A stretch of DNA of 36,472 nt from SbD1 sp039679945 (lineage in GTDB: Bacteria > Desulfobacterota > Syntrophobacteria > Syntrophobacterales > Syntrophobacteraceae). Under the pieces are notes generated by a model. It saw only the letters and a list, made by a program, of their open reading frames with translations. It had not been told where the DNA came from and did not search any database. Positions 8,978 to 17,517 of the stretch are shown here, one piece after another (position 1 is the first letter of the stretch; every line of letters starts with the position of its first letter). Made by a program: the position numbers and the translations under genes. The DNA is taken from positions 1-36,472 of the forward strand of contig JBDKTY010000058.1 in NCBI GenBank assembly GCA_039679945.1, in the 5' to 3' direction.

Positions 8978-11401
8978 ATGAAAAAGCCCGCTGCTTCAAA
9001 GCGTGCACCAAAGAAACGATCTTTTCGATGGGTGCTTTTCGCCCTGTTTTCCGTCTCCTTTTGCGTGTTCCTGATGGCGGGAGTAGTGCTCTTTGCCTTA
9101 TACGTGCAGATCGATCAGTCCCTTCCCAGCGCCGAGGCACTCAAAACCTACCATCCTCCCCTTGTCACGACGGTCTACGCCGCCGACGGAGAACTGATCG
9201 GTGAGTTCTTTGTCGAACGCCGGTACCTGGTCCCTCTGAAAGATCTTCCACAGAACCTGATCAAGGCCTTCATAGCGGCGGAAGATGTACGGTTTTTCGA
9301 ACACCGGGGCGTTGATGTCGTGGGGATTTTCCGCGCCATGTTCAAGAACCTTCAGGCGGGTGAAATCGTCCAGGGCGGCAGCACCATAACCCAGCAGGTG
9401 GTAAAATCACTCCTGCTCACCCCCGAACGTACCTTCACCCGAAAAATCAAGGAGGCCCTGCTTGCGTATCGCATCGACAACAGCCTCACCAAGAATGAGA
9501 TCCTTTATCTGTACTTGAACCAGATCTACTTCGGCGCCGGCGCCTACGGTGTCGAAGCCGCCGCCAGGACCTACTTCGATAAAAATGCAAGCGCCCTGGA
9601 CCTCTCCGAGGCTTCCATGCTGGCGGGACTTCCCAAGGCACCCACCAAATTTTCGCCTATTAACAGGTTTCCGGTCGCACGCGAACGGCAGCGTTATGTC
9701 CTCCAAAGGATGGTCGATTCCGATTTCATCACCATGGACGAGGCACGCTCCGCTCTTGCAAAGCCTTTGCAGCTCGCCAAACCCAAACACTGGACCCTCA
9801 AGGAACTCGATCATTTTACCGAGGAAGTGCGCAGGCAGGCGGAAGCGCGCTTCGGTCGCGATACGCTCTACAAGGAAGGGCTCAGAATACATACGACCCT
9901 GGATATTCGCGCGCAGCGGCTCGCCGAAAAGGCACTCGACCAGGGACTGAGGGATCTGGACAAAAGACACCAGCGTTATCGGGGACTCCACGTCAACATT
10001 GCGAAAGATGACTGGCAGAGCGCCCTGCGCGTATTGGTCCGCTCGAACGGTGATCTCTCCGAAGGCAAGGTGGTTGCGGGTATCCTGAAGACTTTCGATC
10101 CGAAGACAAACACGTGCAACCTGGATCTGGGGCAGCAAGCGGCTATTATTCCTCAGGCCGGTTGGCAATGGACCCAGATTTCAACGAAGCGCGCCGAGAA
10201 GGTATTCCGCACGGGCGACCTTCTCAGGGTCAAGCTGCTCAAGAGCCAGGGCGGCAATACCTGGGTCGCCTCACTTGAACAGGACCCCGGAATGGAAGGG
10301 GCTCTCATGACCGTGAATCCTCTGACCGGTCGCGTTATTTGCATGGTAGGCGGAAGAAATTTTGAAAAGAGCCAGTTCAACAGGTGCACCCAGGCAGTCC
10401 GGCAGCCGGGTTCCTCGTTCAAGCCCCTGATATACGCGGCCGGCCTTGACCGCGGCTACACCGAGGCTTCCATACTCATGGACACCCCGGTTACGTATGG
10501 CGGGACCGGCGGGCGGCCGCTATGGACACCGGCGAACTACGATCGCCAGTTCTGGGGGCCCATCCTCCTCCGAAAGGCGCTCGTCAATTCCCGAAATGTG
10601 GTTACGGTAAAGCTCCTCGAATCGATCGGGGTAAACTACACGATAAACTATGCAAGGCAGCTCGGGATAGTCTCCCCGCTGACACCGACGCTTTCGCTCG
10701 CGCTTGGGGCTTCGGGCGTCACACTCTCCGAACTCCTCACGGCCTACTCGGCATTTGCGGGCCAGGGTGACCGGGTTGAACCCTATCTTATCGAAAAGGT
10801 CTACGACAGAAACGGCAAGCTGGTGGAAGACCACCAGGTCAAAAGAGAACCCGCCATTTCCGCCCAGACCGCCTACCTTATAACCGACCTGCTGCAGGGG
10901 GTCGTCCAGGAAGGCACCGGCGCCAAGGCCAAGGAACTGGGCCGGCCGGCCGCGGGTAAAACCGGGACCACCAACGAACTCAAGGATGCGTGGTTCATCG
11001 GCTACACCCCGTCGGTTCTCACCGGAGTGTGGGTCGGCTACGACGACCACACCATACCCCTGGGTAAGGGAGAAACCGGAGGGCGTGCCGCTTGCCCGAT
11101 CTGGGTCTCCTTTATGAAAGAGTATCTGAAGGATAAACCCATTGAAACCTTCAGCATCCCGGACGGCATAATTTTCGCCAAAATAAACCCGCATTCGGGG
11201 GTTGTCGCAAGGTCCGATGAACCGGGGACGGTTTACGCCGCATTCTCGGGCAGTCTGCCCTCACCCGGAAGAGGTCCCCAGCCCACCGACGAGGAGACCC
11301 CAATACCGACGGAAGACGAATCCGTCAATTCCATGCATTCTTACGGGCGGAGTCCCCGGCCCGCCACGGACGAGTCGTTCTTCAAATCCGATCTTTTCTG
11401 A
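8978..11401 (+). CDS. mrcA: Class A penicillin-binding protein 1A (transglycosylase/transpeptidase)
   Basis: An 807-residue bifunctional murein synthase that polymerises lipid II into glycan strands and cross-links the peptides on the outer face of the inner membrane. A basic cytoplasmic tail is followed by one membrane helix (about 18-42). The glycosyltransferase GT51 domain has E102 in AAEDVRFFEHRGVD and the GGSTITQQ motif (133-140). The transpeptidase domain has SSFK with S479 as nucleophile, SRN (538-540) and KTGTT (661-665). Between them is an OB-like insert of the kind found in PBP1A (about 335-435). The C-terminal tail after about 735 is rich in Pro, Ser, Asp and Glu and is probably disordered. 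AGAGGTG lies just before the ATG. It appears to be transcribed alone, as two hairpins follow the stop. The call is very secure; mrcA (ponA) is assigned by architecture. Confidence 0.95.
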   Translation: MKKPAASKRAPKKRSFRWVLFALFSVSFCVFLMAGVVLFALYVQIDQSLPSAEALKTYHPPLVTTVYAADGELIGEFFVERRYLVPLKDLPQNLIKAFIAAEDVRFFEHRGVDVVGIFRAMFKNLQAGEIVQGGSTITQQVVKSLLLTPERTFTRKIKEALLAYRIDNSLTKNEILYLYLNQIYFGAGAYGVEAAARTYFDKNASALDLSEASMLAGLPKAPTKFSPINRFPVARERQRYVLQRMVDSDFITMDEARSALAKPLQLAKPKHWTLKELDHFTEEVRRQAEARFGRDTLYKEGLRIHTTLDIRAQRLAEKALDQGLRDLDKRHQRYRGLHVNIAKDDWQSALRVLVRSNGDLSEGKVVAGILKTFDPKTNTCNLDLGQQAAIIPQAGWQWTQISTKRAEKVFRTGDLLRVKLLKSQGGNTWVASLEQDPGMEGALMTVNPLTGRVICMVGGRNFEKSQFNRCTQAVRQPGSSFKPLIYAAGLDRGYTEASILMDTPVTYGGTGGRPLWTPANYDRQFWGPILLRKALVNSRNVVTVKLLESIGVNYTINYARQLGIVSPLTPTLSLALGASGVTLSELLTAYSAFAGQGDRVEPYLIEKVYDRNGKLVEDHQVKREPAISAQTAYLITDLLQGVVQEGTGAKAKELGRPAAGKTGTTNELKDAWFIGYTPSVLTGVWVGYDDHTIPLGKGETGGRAACPIWVSFMKEYLKDKPIETFSIPDGIIFAKINPHSGVVARSDEPGTVYAAFSGSLPSPGRGPQPTDEETPIPTEDESVNSMHSYGRSPRPATDESFFKSDLF

Positions 11402-11407
11402 GTCGTG

Positions 11408-11425
11408 GCGGGCTGGCAAGCCCGC
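11408..11425 (+). repeat. Palindromic hairpin after the PBP1A gene
   Basis: Perfect arms GCGGGCT (11408-11414) and AGCCCGC (11419-11425) around GGCA. The reverse complement of the element at 15347-15366 matches it at 15 of 18 positions, and two of the three differences form a compensatory base-pair change. This suggests a dispersed palindromic repeat family that may also end or stabilise the upstream transcript. No T-run follows. Confidence 0.55.
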
Positions 11426-11445
11426 TCGCGCATTCTCCGGTCAAT

Positions 11446-11471
11446 GGCGTCGAGGGGACTTCCTCGACGCC
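11446..11471 (+). repeat. Perfect 10-bp-stem hairpin before the nitroreductase gene
   Basis: GGCGTCGAGG (11446-11455) pairs fully with CCTCGACGCC (11462-11471) around a six-base loop. It ends about 14 bases before the AGGAG ribosome binding site of the next gene. With no T-run it is more likely a leader structure or mRNA-processing element than a plain terminator. Confidence 0.5.
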
Positions 11472-11496
11472 GACTGTTACTATTCAGGAGTTCGTC

Positions 11497-12330
11497 ATGA
11501 GCCTCATTACCGTAGACAGGGAAAAATGCACGCGTGACGGAATTTGCGTTGAAGTATGCCCGCTTTCGCTGCTTTCGTTTGATCCCGGGGAAGGGCCACA
11601 GCTGCGGCCCGGCATGGCCCAATATTGTATCGGATGCGGTCACTGCGTTGCGGCATGCCCCCAGGGGGCGCTGGACAACAGGAAAAATCCCCTGGTCGAG
11701 CAGGTTCCGATTCCTCCGGGATTTGGTCTTGACCCGGAAACCGCCGCCATTTTCCTGCGGTCCCGCAGATCTATCCGGCGCTATGAGGAGGCGCCCGCGC
11801 CCAGGGAAAAGATCCTGAAGCTTCTCGACATCGCGAGGTTCGCACCTTCGGGGCATAATTCCCAGGGCATTTCATACCTGGTGGTGGAGGGAGGCGAGCA
11901 CCTCGACCGAATTCGGGAAATCGTGGTCGAATGGATGCGCGGCCTGGTGGAGACAATGCCCGAAATGGCGAATCGTTTCCACATGCCGGCCATTATCCGG
12001 GAGCATGAACGCGGCCATGACAGAATCCTGCGCGGCGCCCCGCAACTCATAGTGGCACACGCTCCGAAGGCGTTTTCCCCCGCGGCCCTAAGCACCTGTC
12101 TGGCCCTCGAATATGTGGAGCTGTATGCGCCGGTTCTGGGACTGGGTACATGCTGGGCCGGCTACACTCAGATTTGCGCCCAGCAGGTCCCGGCACTCTC
12201 CGAATTTCTCCGGATCCCGGCCGAGAATGCGATCACGGGGATACTGATGGCGGGTGTTCCCAAATCCTCCTATTACCGCCTGCCGACTCGCAATCCGTTG
12301 CACGTCGCATGGTTCGGACCGGCCAGATAA
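11497..12330 (+). CDS. Ferredoxin-nitroreductase fusion (two-cluster ferredoxin + FMN nitroreductase)
   Basis: A 277-residue protein with an N-terminal two-cluster ferredoxin domain (1-60) fused to an FMN-dependent nitroreductase domain (about 80-277, starting RSRRSIRRYEEAPAPREK). Such fusions are common in anaerobes and are thought to pass electrons from ferredoxin to FMN; the physiological substrate is usually unknown. The second cluster motif is complete (C44-x2-C47-x2-C50-x3-C54-P). In the first, the second ligand is Asp: C11-x2-D14-x2-C17-x3-C21-P, the pattern of the Asp-ligated cluster in Pyrococcus furiosus ferredoxin. AGGAG lies seven bases before the ATG. The M42 peptidase gene follows after 88 bases and may be co-transcribed. 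The domain call is secure; the role is not. Confidence 0.9.
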   Translation: MSLITVDREKCTRDGICVEVCPLSLLSFDPGEGPQLRPGMAQYCIGCGHCVAACPQGALDNRKNPLVEQVPIPPGFGLDPETAAIFLRSRRSIRRYEEAPAPREKILKLLDIARFAPSGHNSQGISYLVVEGGEHLDRIREIVVEWMRGLVETMPEMANRFHMPAIIREHERGHDRILRGAPQLIVAHAPKAFSPAALSTCLALEYVELYAPVLGLGTCWAGYTQICAQQVPALSEFLRIPAENAITGILMAGVPKSSYYRLPTRNPLHVAWFGPAR

Positions 12331-12418
12331 AGGGACCCGGGACAACCGGCGGAAGATTTGGCGACAAGCGCACCCCCGATTGCCATGGAAATGGGGGAAG
12401 TGGAAGAAAGGTGCGAAG

Positions 12419-13510
12419 ATGGATAACGAAATCAAAAAAGAAGCCGTGGAACTGCTGAGAAAGCTGAGCCAGGCGCACGGAGCGCCCGGTCAGGAAGACG
12501 AAGTACGCGAAATTTTTCGAAGCGAGTTGAAAGAAGGCATAACGACGGACCGCGCCGGCGACATAATCTGCGAGCGGAAGGGGACCTCCGGCTTCCCGCG
12601 CATAATGATTGCCGCGCACATGGATGAAGTCGGTTTCATGGTACAATCCGTGACGTCGGCCGGATTGCTCAAATTCGTGCCCGTGGGGGGCTGGTGGGCA
12701 CACGTGATACCCGCCAAGCGGGTCCGCATCCGTACGCGCGACGGGTCCGAGGTGGTTGGCGTGGTGGGAGCGAAACCCCCTCATTTTCTGTCGGAAGCCG
12801 AAAGCGACAAGGTCCTCAAGATCGAGGACATGTATATCGACGTTGGAGCGGCAAATCCTTCCGAGGTGCGTGATTTCGGAATCCGCGTCGGGGACGCCAT
12901 AGTGCCGGACAGTCCTTTCGTCAGGATGGCCAATCCCGACTACCTGCTCTCCAAGGCCTTTGACGATCGGGCGGGGCTGAGCGCGGTCGTTCATGCGGCA
13001 CGCCTGCTGCGTTCGATGGAGCATCCGAACACGGTTTTCGCCACGGGGACCGTCCAGGAAGAAGTGGGCACGCGGGGCGCCAGGACTGCCGCTCAGTTTA
13101 TAAAACCCGACGTGGCGATAGTGACTGAAAGCGCGCCGGGCGACGATTCACCCGGCCTGCCCGAGGAAGAACGGCAAAGCGCCCCGGGCAAGGGCGTCCA
13201 GATCCGGTTCATGGACCCGTCAGCCATAATGAACCGCAGGTTTGTCGAATTCGTCATCGATACCGCCGAAAAAAACGGCATACGCTACCAGCTCGCGGTA
13301 CGAAGAAAAGGCGGGACAGACGCAAGCCCCATCCATATGCACGGGATCGGGGTCCCGACGGTGGTGATCGCGGTACCGGCGCGTTACGCCCATACGCACA
13401 ACACCATTATCAACCTGTCGGATTACATGGCGGCGCTGCGGCTCATACTGAAATTGGTTGAAACAATTGACGGCAGGGTTGCGGAAAGCTTTTGGAACTT
13501 TAATAACTGA
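12419..13510 (+). CDS. M42 family metallo-aminopeptidase
   Basis: A 363-residue M42 peptidase (tetrahedral/deblocking aminopeptidase type; some members act as endoglucanases). These are cytoplasmic, di-metal, usually dodecameric enzymes that trim short peptides. Metal and catalytic motifs are visible: AAHMDEVGFMV (His and Asp), FDDRAGL (bridging Asp), QEEVGTRGA (general base Glu and metal Glu), TESAPGDDSPG, and PARYAHTHN with the last His ligand. The frame is open from 12254, but the N-terminal 55 residues would be low-complexity and basic; ATG 12419, preceded by GAAAGGTG, gives the family's usual length. It follows the nitroreductase gene on the same strand and ends just before a strong terminator. 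Confidence 0.92.
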   Translation: MDNEIKKEAVELLRKLSQAHGAPGQEDEVREIFRSELKEGITTDRAGDIICERKGTSGFPRIMIAAHMDEVGFMVQSVTSAGLLKFVPVGGWWAHVIPAKRVRIRTRDGSEVVGVVGAKPPHFLSEAESDKVLKIEDMYIDVGAANPSEVRDFGIRVGDAIVPDSPFVRMANPDYLLSKAFDDRAGLSAVVHAARLLRSMEHPNTVFATGTVQEEVGTRGARTAAQFIKPDVAIVTESAPGDDSPGLPEEERQSAPGKGVQIRFMDPSAIMNRRFVEFVIDTAEKNGIRYQLAVRRKGGTDASPIHMHGIGVPTVVIAVPARYAHTHNTIINLSDYMAALRLILKLVETIDGRVAESFWNFNN

Positions 13511-13538
13511 TCCACCCCGCGCAATAAGACTCTGAATC

Positions 13539-13572
13539 AAAAGGGGCCGTCAGCAACTGACCGGCCCCTTTT
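13539..13572. terminator. Bidirectional intrinsic terminator
   Basis: AAAAGGGGCCG-TCAG pairs with CTGA-CCGGCCCCTTTT around a CAA loop with one bulged C. The stem is GC-rich with an A-run on one side and a T-run on the other, so it can work in both directions. It lies between the convergent M42 and HtrA genes. Confidence 0.85.
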
Positions 13573-13623
13573 CTCACTCATCAACTGATCAGCGGACTAT
13601 GGTCCGCACGATCCTCCCCGCCA

Positions 13624-15099
13624 TCACCCCTTCAGCACGACATACCGGCTGCCCTGGGCGTTCTTTACCAGGAGAAGCAGGGAATCCCCTCCCGACTTGG
13701 CGATTTTATCCTTGAGGTCATTCACCGATTTGACCTGTTGCCGGTTCACTTCGACAATAACGTCACCACGAGTGATGGCCGCGCGGGCGGCGGGACTATC
13801 AGGCTCGATATCCGCGACGAGAACACCCTGCTCGTCCTTGAGCCCAAGTTCGCGGGCGATACGGGGATTCAGGTCCCGGAGCTGAAGGCCCCATTTTCCG
13901 CGAGCGGGCCGCGCGCCTTCTTCCGATGGTGTGTCATCTGAATTGAGCTTTGCAATGACCGTGACGAACTTGCGTTCCTTGCCCTCGCGGACCACCTTGA
14001 GGGGAACTTCTCCCCCGACTGGCGCCGCGGCTACCATTGCCGGCAGATCGTGGCTGTCCTGGACCGGCTTGCCGTCGAAGGAAACGATCACGTCACCCGC
14101 TTTTATCCCGGCTTTGTCGGCCGGTCCGCCGTCGATGACATCAGCGACGAGCGCCCCGGAGTTCTGCTCCAGTTTCATTGCTTTGGCAATATCGGGCGTG
14201 ATTGACTGGATACTGACACCGATGTAGCCGCGCGTCACCTCGCCCCGTTCCACCAACTGCGGGATCAGCGGTTTTGCAGTATCGATCGGGATGGCAAACC
14301 CTATTCCCTGGCCGTTCGGAATAATCGCCGTGTTTATCCCGACCACCTCTCCCCGCATGTTGAAAAGGGGACCACCCGAATTGCCGGGGTTGATGGATGC
14401 ATCAGTCTGGATGAAATCATCATAGGGGCCGGCGCCGATAACACGCCCCTTGGCACTGACGATACCGGAGGTGACGGTATGCGACAGCCCGAAAGGATTC
14501 CCTATGGCAAACACCCAGTCGCCAACCTGCAATTGACTGGAGTCACCAATTTTCGCCGCGGGCAGGTTTTCCCCCGCGTCGATTTTGACTATCGCCAGGT
14601 CGGTCTTGGGGTCGCGTCCAACAATGCGTGCCTTGAACTCGCGCTTATCGGCCAAGGTGACATCCACCTCCGTTGCCCCCTCCACTACATGGTTGTTAGT
14701 GAGGAGGTATCCGTCGCCCGAGATAATGACGCCGGAACCCGCGCCCTGGACTTTCTGGTCCCGCCGGGAATGGGGCTGATTGAAAAAATCTCCAAAAGGA
14801 GCGCCCCAAGGCATCTGCATCTCTCCCGGACCGGCTTTTTCGATCTTGCTAACCTTCACATTGACAACGGTGGGAGAAAGCTCCTTCACCAGCGGAGTAA
14901 AAGGGCTGCTCACCGCCGGATGTTCAGGACCCTTTTGAGTGTCCGTGACCGTGCTTCCCACCGCCGCCTGTGAAATTCCGTATCCCCCCCCGGACACGAC
15001 AAACCCGCTCAGAAAAATTGCAATCGCCGCCGTTGCCATTGTGATTGTTCTAAACCCAAAGCGTCTGTTTTGAAATGAATGTCTGAATCTCTCAAACAT
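13624..15099 (-). CDS. degP: HtrA/DegP (Do) family periplasmic serine protease
   Basis: A 491-residue Do-type protease/chaperone for damaged envelope proteins. An N-terminal signal or anchor helix (about 18-36) sends it to the periplasm. The trypsin-like domain has the full triad: H137 (TNNHVVEG), D167 (KTDLAIVKI) and S241 (GNSGGPLF). Two PDZ domains follow, about 275-370 and 400-485, as in DegP and DegQ rather than the single-PDZ DegS. GGAGGG lies just before the ATG at 15099. It lies 336 bases downstream of, and on the same strand as, a two-component regulator pair, and that gap carries a likely OmpR-family operator, so control by the neighbouring regulator is inferred. Family call very secure; DegP versus DegQ cannot be separated by sequence alone. 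Confidence 0.94.
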   Translation of the reverse strand: MFERFRHSFQNRRFGFRTITMATAAIAIFLSGFVVSGGGYGISQAAVGSTVTDTQKGPEHPAVSSPFTPLVKELSPTVVNVKVSKIEKAGPGEMQMPWGAPFGDFFNQPHSRRDQKVQGAGSGVIISGDGYLLTNNHVVEGATEVDVTLADKREFKARIVGRDPKTDLAIVKIDAGENLPAAKIGDSSQLQVGDWVFAIGNPFGLSHTVTSGIVSAKGRVIGAGPYDDFIQTDASINPGNSGGPLFNMRGEVVGINTAIIPNGQGIGFAIPIDTAKPLIPQLVERGEVTRGYIGVSIQSITPDIAKAMKLEQNSGALVADVIDGGPADKAGIKAGDVIVSFDGKPVQDSHDLPAMVAAAPVGGEVPLKVVREGKERKFVTVIAKLNSDDTPSEEGARPARGKWGLQLRDLNPRIARELGLKDEQGVLVADIEPDSPAARAAITRGDVIVEVNRQQVKSVNDLKDKIAKSGGDSLLLLVKNAQGSRYVVLKG

Positions 15100-15191
15100 C
15101 GTATTCCCTCCTTATGAGAATGAAATCAGGGATTGTGCCGTCGGAAGAGAGATCCCCCCTTCCCGTTCGGGAATGAATGTAAGGAGGCAAG

Positions 15192-15220
15192 GTTAAACGA
15201 TGATTAAACCTGGATTAGAA
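15192..15220 (-). promoter_or_regulatory. Candidate response-regulator operator (three 11-bp-spaced repeats) and degP promoter
   Basis: Read on the plus strand: GTTAAAC (15192-15198), ATTAAAC (15203-15209) and ATTAGAA (15214-15220), each separated by four bases. The 11-bp period puts all three on one helix face, as in OmpR/PhoB-family sites. On the gene strand the half-sites read GTTTAA-type, not unlike the CpxR box described upstream of E. coli degP. A possible -10, TACATT, lies at 15181-15176, ten bases past the repeats, so a bound activator would cover the -35 position. The rest of the 336-base gap holds a leader dyad TTCCCG/CGGGAA (15160-15173) and the hairpins at 15347-15383. Confidence 0.5.
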
Positions 15221-15346
15221 GATTCTCATGAAAGTAGTTTGATGCGGAGTTGGCCACAATACTTGTTCACGCTGAGTGAAATATACACCGCGTTGAGGTA
15301 AGCCACTGGAGAGTCACGGGGGGGGGGTGATGCATCCGGCGTATGG

Positions 15347-15383
15347 GGCAGGCTTTCCAGCCTGCCGGCGATCAATCGCCGGC
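15347..15383. repeat. Two overlapping palindromic hairpins
   Basis: GGCAGGCT/AGCCTGCC (15347-15366, loop TTCC) overlaps GCCGGCGAT/ATCGCCGGC (15364-15383, loop CA), sharing bases 15364-15366. They lie 52 bases after the sensor kinase stop and could end or protect the regulator-kinase transcript. The first is a near match, with a compensatory pair change, to the hairpin at 11408-11425. Confidence 0.6.
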
Positions 15384-15435
15384 CTGTTCCGCCCTTCGAT
15401 GTCTCTCAATACACAGCTTTTGAGAGCATCGGGAA

Positions 15436-16842
15436 TCAGGAAAGGATGGGTATCCTGACAGTAAAACTGCTGCCCCGGCCGGGGGTGCTTTCCATCTGAA
15501 TCGCGCCGCCGTGCGCGACGGCAATGGACCGGGCGATGGATAACCCGAGGCCGGTACCTTTTCCGGAAAGCGCCCTTGCATCCGAAGTACGGTAGAAGGG
15601 TTCGAAAACCTGCTCCCGTTCTCCGGGGGAAATACCCATTCCATTATCGGAGATGAGTATCGAAGCAAAATCGCCTTCGCGCCGCAGTTGAAGAATGACC
15701 CGCCCTCCGGGTCCGGTATACTTGATGGCGTTGTCCACCAGGTTCAACACCATGCTCCGCAGCCTTTCGCCGTCGCCCTGAATGGAGACCGGCTCGGCCG
15801 GATCAAGGCGCAGTTCCACTGACTGCGCATCGGCAAGCGGTTTGATTCGATGATAGACATCCTCCACGAGCTGCATGAGATCGACTTCCCGCCGATCCAT
15901 TTTCAACACGCCCGCTTCCGCGCGCGCAAGGAGGAGGAGACCTTCCACCAGGTGCGCGATCCTGTCGACCTCCTCCAGTGCGCTCTTTAAGGTCGCCTGG
16001 TAGTCTTCCGGCGTCCGGGTCGAACGCAGAGCGACTTCCAACTCGCCTTTCATAATGGTCAGGGGGGTCTGGAGTTCATGGGAGGCATCCGCACTGAATC
16101 TGCGGACCTGGCTGAACGCAACGTCCAACCGCGTGAGCATCTCATTCAGGGTCTTCGCCAGGTTGTCCAGTTCGTCGCCCGTCCCCGTCTCGTCGATACG
16201 CTGGCCCAGGTGTTCGGCGCCTATTCGCCGGGCGGCCTCCGCCATCCGGTACACGGGTCTCAGCGCGCGGCTCGCGAGGAGCCATCCTCCCGTGCCGGCC
16301 AAGACAAGCCCGAGGGGCAGGACCCCAGCCATTATCAAAAGGAACCGGAACCGGGTCTCATTGGAACTTTGGAGGGACATGCCAACCTGGATAAGATTGA
16401 CAACCCGCCCGGACTCGATCACGGGCATGTTCAGAATCCGCACCGGATAATCTCCCAGCCCTTCCACCGTCTCGAACGCCGGTATGCCCCGCAGCACGTC
16501 ATTCAGGGCCTGCCTGCCGAGGGGAAGTTTGCCGGTCGATGGCAGTGACGGGTGCTCACCGCGACTGCCCCAGGGATCGCGCATCTGGAAATAATGCTCC
16601 CACGGCGAAAAGCCGAAGAAACGGCGAAAGGCCTGATCTATCTCCGAGGGAGGAAAAGCGGCGGACCTCCCGTGGGCGCGCTCGGCCAAAGCGGTGGCAA
16701 CACTGTTGAGCGCGGTATCCATTTCGTTCGACAGGCTATAGGACAAGAGTCCGTATGCGGCCCCTCCCAGTATAAGCAGGGTAACCGTAAGGAGCATGGT
16801 ATACCAGGCGGTGAGGCGGGTCCGGATTGACCTGGCTCGCAC
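15436..16842 (-). CDS. Membrane sensor histidine kinase (CusS/heavy-metal sensor type)
   Basis: A 468-residue inner-membrane sensor kinase. Two membrane helices (about 12-35 and 167-190) flank a periplasmic sensor loop of about 130 residues. Then come a HAMP domain (about 188-240), HisKA with H255 in ASHELQTPLTIMKGE, and an ATPase domain with NLVDNAIKYTGPGG, ISDNGMGI and GKGTGLGLSIARS. The domain order and H-box match the heavy-metal sensor kinase group, but the ligand is not shown: the loop has no His/Met/Cys-rich metal motif I can point to. Its start lies three bases after the response regulator stop, so the pair is translationally coupled. It probably detects an envelope signal and tunes the protease gene downstream. 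Confidence 0.93.
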   Translation of the reverse strand: MRARSIRTRLTAWYTMLLTVTLLILGGAAYGLLSYSLSNEMDTALNSVATALAERAHGRSAAFPPSEIDQAFRRFFGFSPWEHYFQMRDPWGSRGEHPSLPSTGKLPLGRQALNDVLRGIPAFETVEGLGDYPVRILNMPVIESGRVVNLIQVGMSLQSSNETRFRFLLIMAGVLPLGLVLAGTGGWLLASRALRPVYRMAEAARRIGAEHLGQRIDETGTGDELDNLAKTLNEMLTRLDVAFSQVRRFSADASHELQTPLTIMKGELEVALRSTRTPEDYQATLKSALEEVDRIAHLVEGLLLLARAEAGVLKMDRREVDLMQLVEDVYHRIKPLADAQSVELRLDPAEPVSIQGDGERLRSMVLNLVDNAIKYTGPGGRVILQLRREGDFASILISDNGMGISPGEREQVFEPFYRTSDARALSGKGTGLGLSIARSIAVAHGGAIQMESTPGRGSSFTVRIPILS

Positions 16843-16845
16843 GTA

Positions 16846-17517
16846 TCACTCCATTTTCAACACATAACCGACTCCGCGGACCGTATGAATGAGCTTCGGG
16901 TCGCTGTTCGAGTCGATCTTGCGGCGCAGATAATTCACGTAGACATCTATCACATTGGTTTCGGGGTCGAAGTCGTAGTCCCACACGTGCTCGGCTATCA
17001 TTGTGCGCGTCAGAATCCGGCCCTGGTTTCGCATGAAATAGTCGAGCAGCGCGTATTCTTTCGCGGTGAGATCCACCTTGCGGCTTCCACGGTAAACTGC
17101 GCGGCGGGCCGGATCAAGTGTAAGATCAGCCAACTGGAGCACCGGACTTTTTGCGTCGGCCTGGCGTCTGAGCAGCGCCCGGACCCGCGCGACAAGCTCC
17201 TGGAAGGCGAACGGCTTGGTCAGGTAATCGTCCGCGCCCGAGTCCAGGCCCAGGACCTTGTCTTCGATATTTGCCCTCACGGTGAGCAGCAGCACCGGAG
17301 TCGGCACTTTTCGCGCGCGCAGTTCCCGCAGAACGCTCAGCCCATCCCTGCCGGGCAGATTAATATCCAAAATAATCAGGTCATGGATTCTGTCACAACC
17401 CATTTCGAGACCGGTTTCGCCGTCAAAAGCCACGTCCACGGCGTAGCCTTCCTCTTCCAGGCCTTTCCGGATGAAGCTGGCCACCTTTTTCTCATCTTCC
17501 ACGACCAGGAGGCGCAT
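16846..17517 (-). CDS. OmpR/PhoB-family response regulator
   Basis: A 223-residue regulator: an N-terminal receiver (acidic pair E7/D8, phospho-acceptor D51 in LIILDINLPGRDG, conserved T79 and K101) and a C-terminal winged-helix DNA-binding domain (about 130-223, with LTAKEYALLDYFMRNQG and VYVNYLRRKID). Phosphorylated by the kinase encoded three bases downstream, it should bind direct repeats as a dimer. The triple repeat before degP is the obvious nearby candidate target. It is first in the minus-strand transcript; its promoter should lie in 17518-17794, where I see no clear motif. Confidence 0.95.
   Translation of the reverse strand: MRLLVVEDEKKVASFIRKGLEEEGYAVDVAFDGETGLEMGCDRIHDLIILDINLPGRDGLSVLRELRARKVPTPVLLLTVRANIEDKVLGLDSGADDYLTKPFAFQELVARVRALLRRQADAKSPVLQLADLTLDPARRAVYRGSRKVDLTAKEYALLDYFMRNQGRILTRTMIAEHVWDYDFDPETNVIDVYVNYLRRKIDSNSDPKLIHTVRGVGYVLKME

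Noticed and set aside
12254..12418. N-terminal extension of the M42 peptidase
   Set aside because: It would add 55 basic residues overlapping the nitroreductase end; ATG 12419 gives the normal length.
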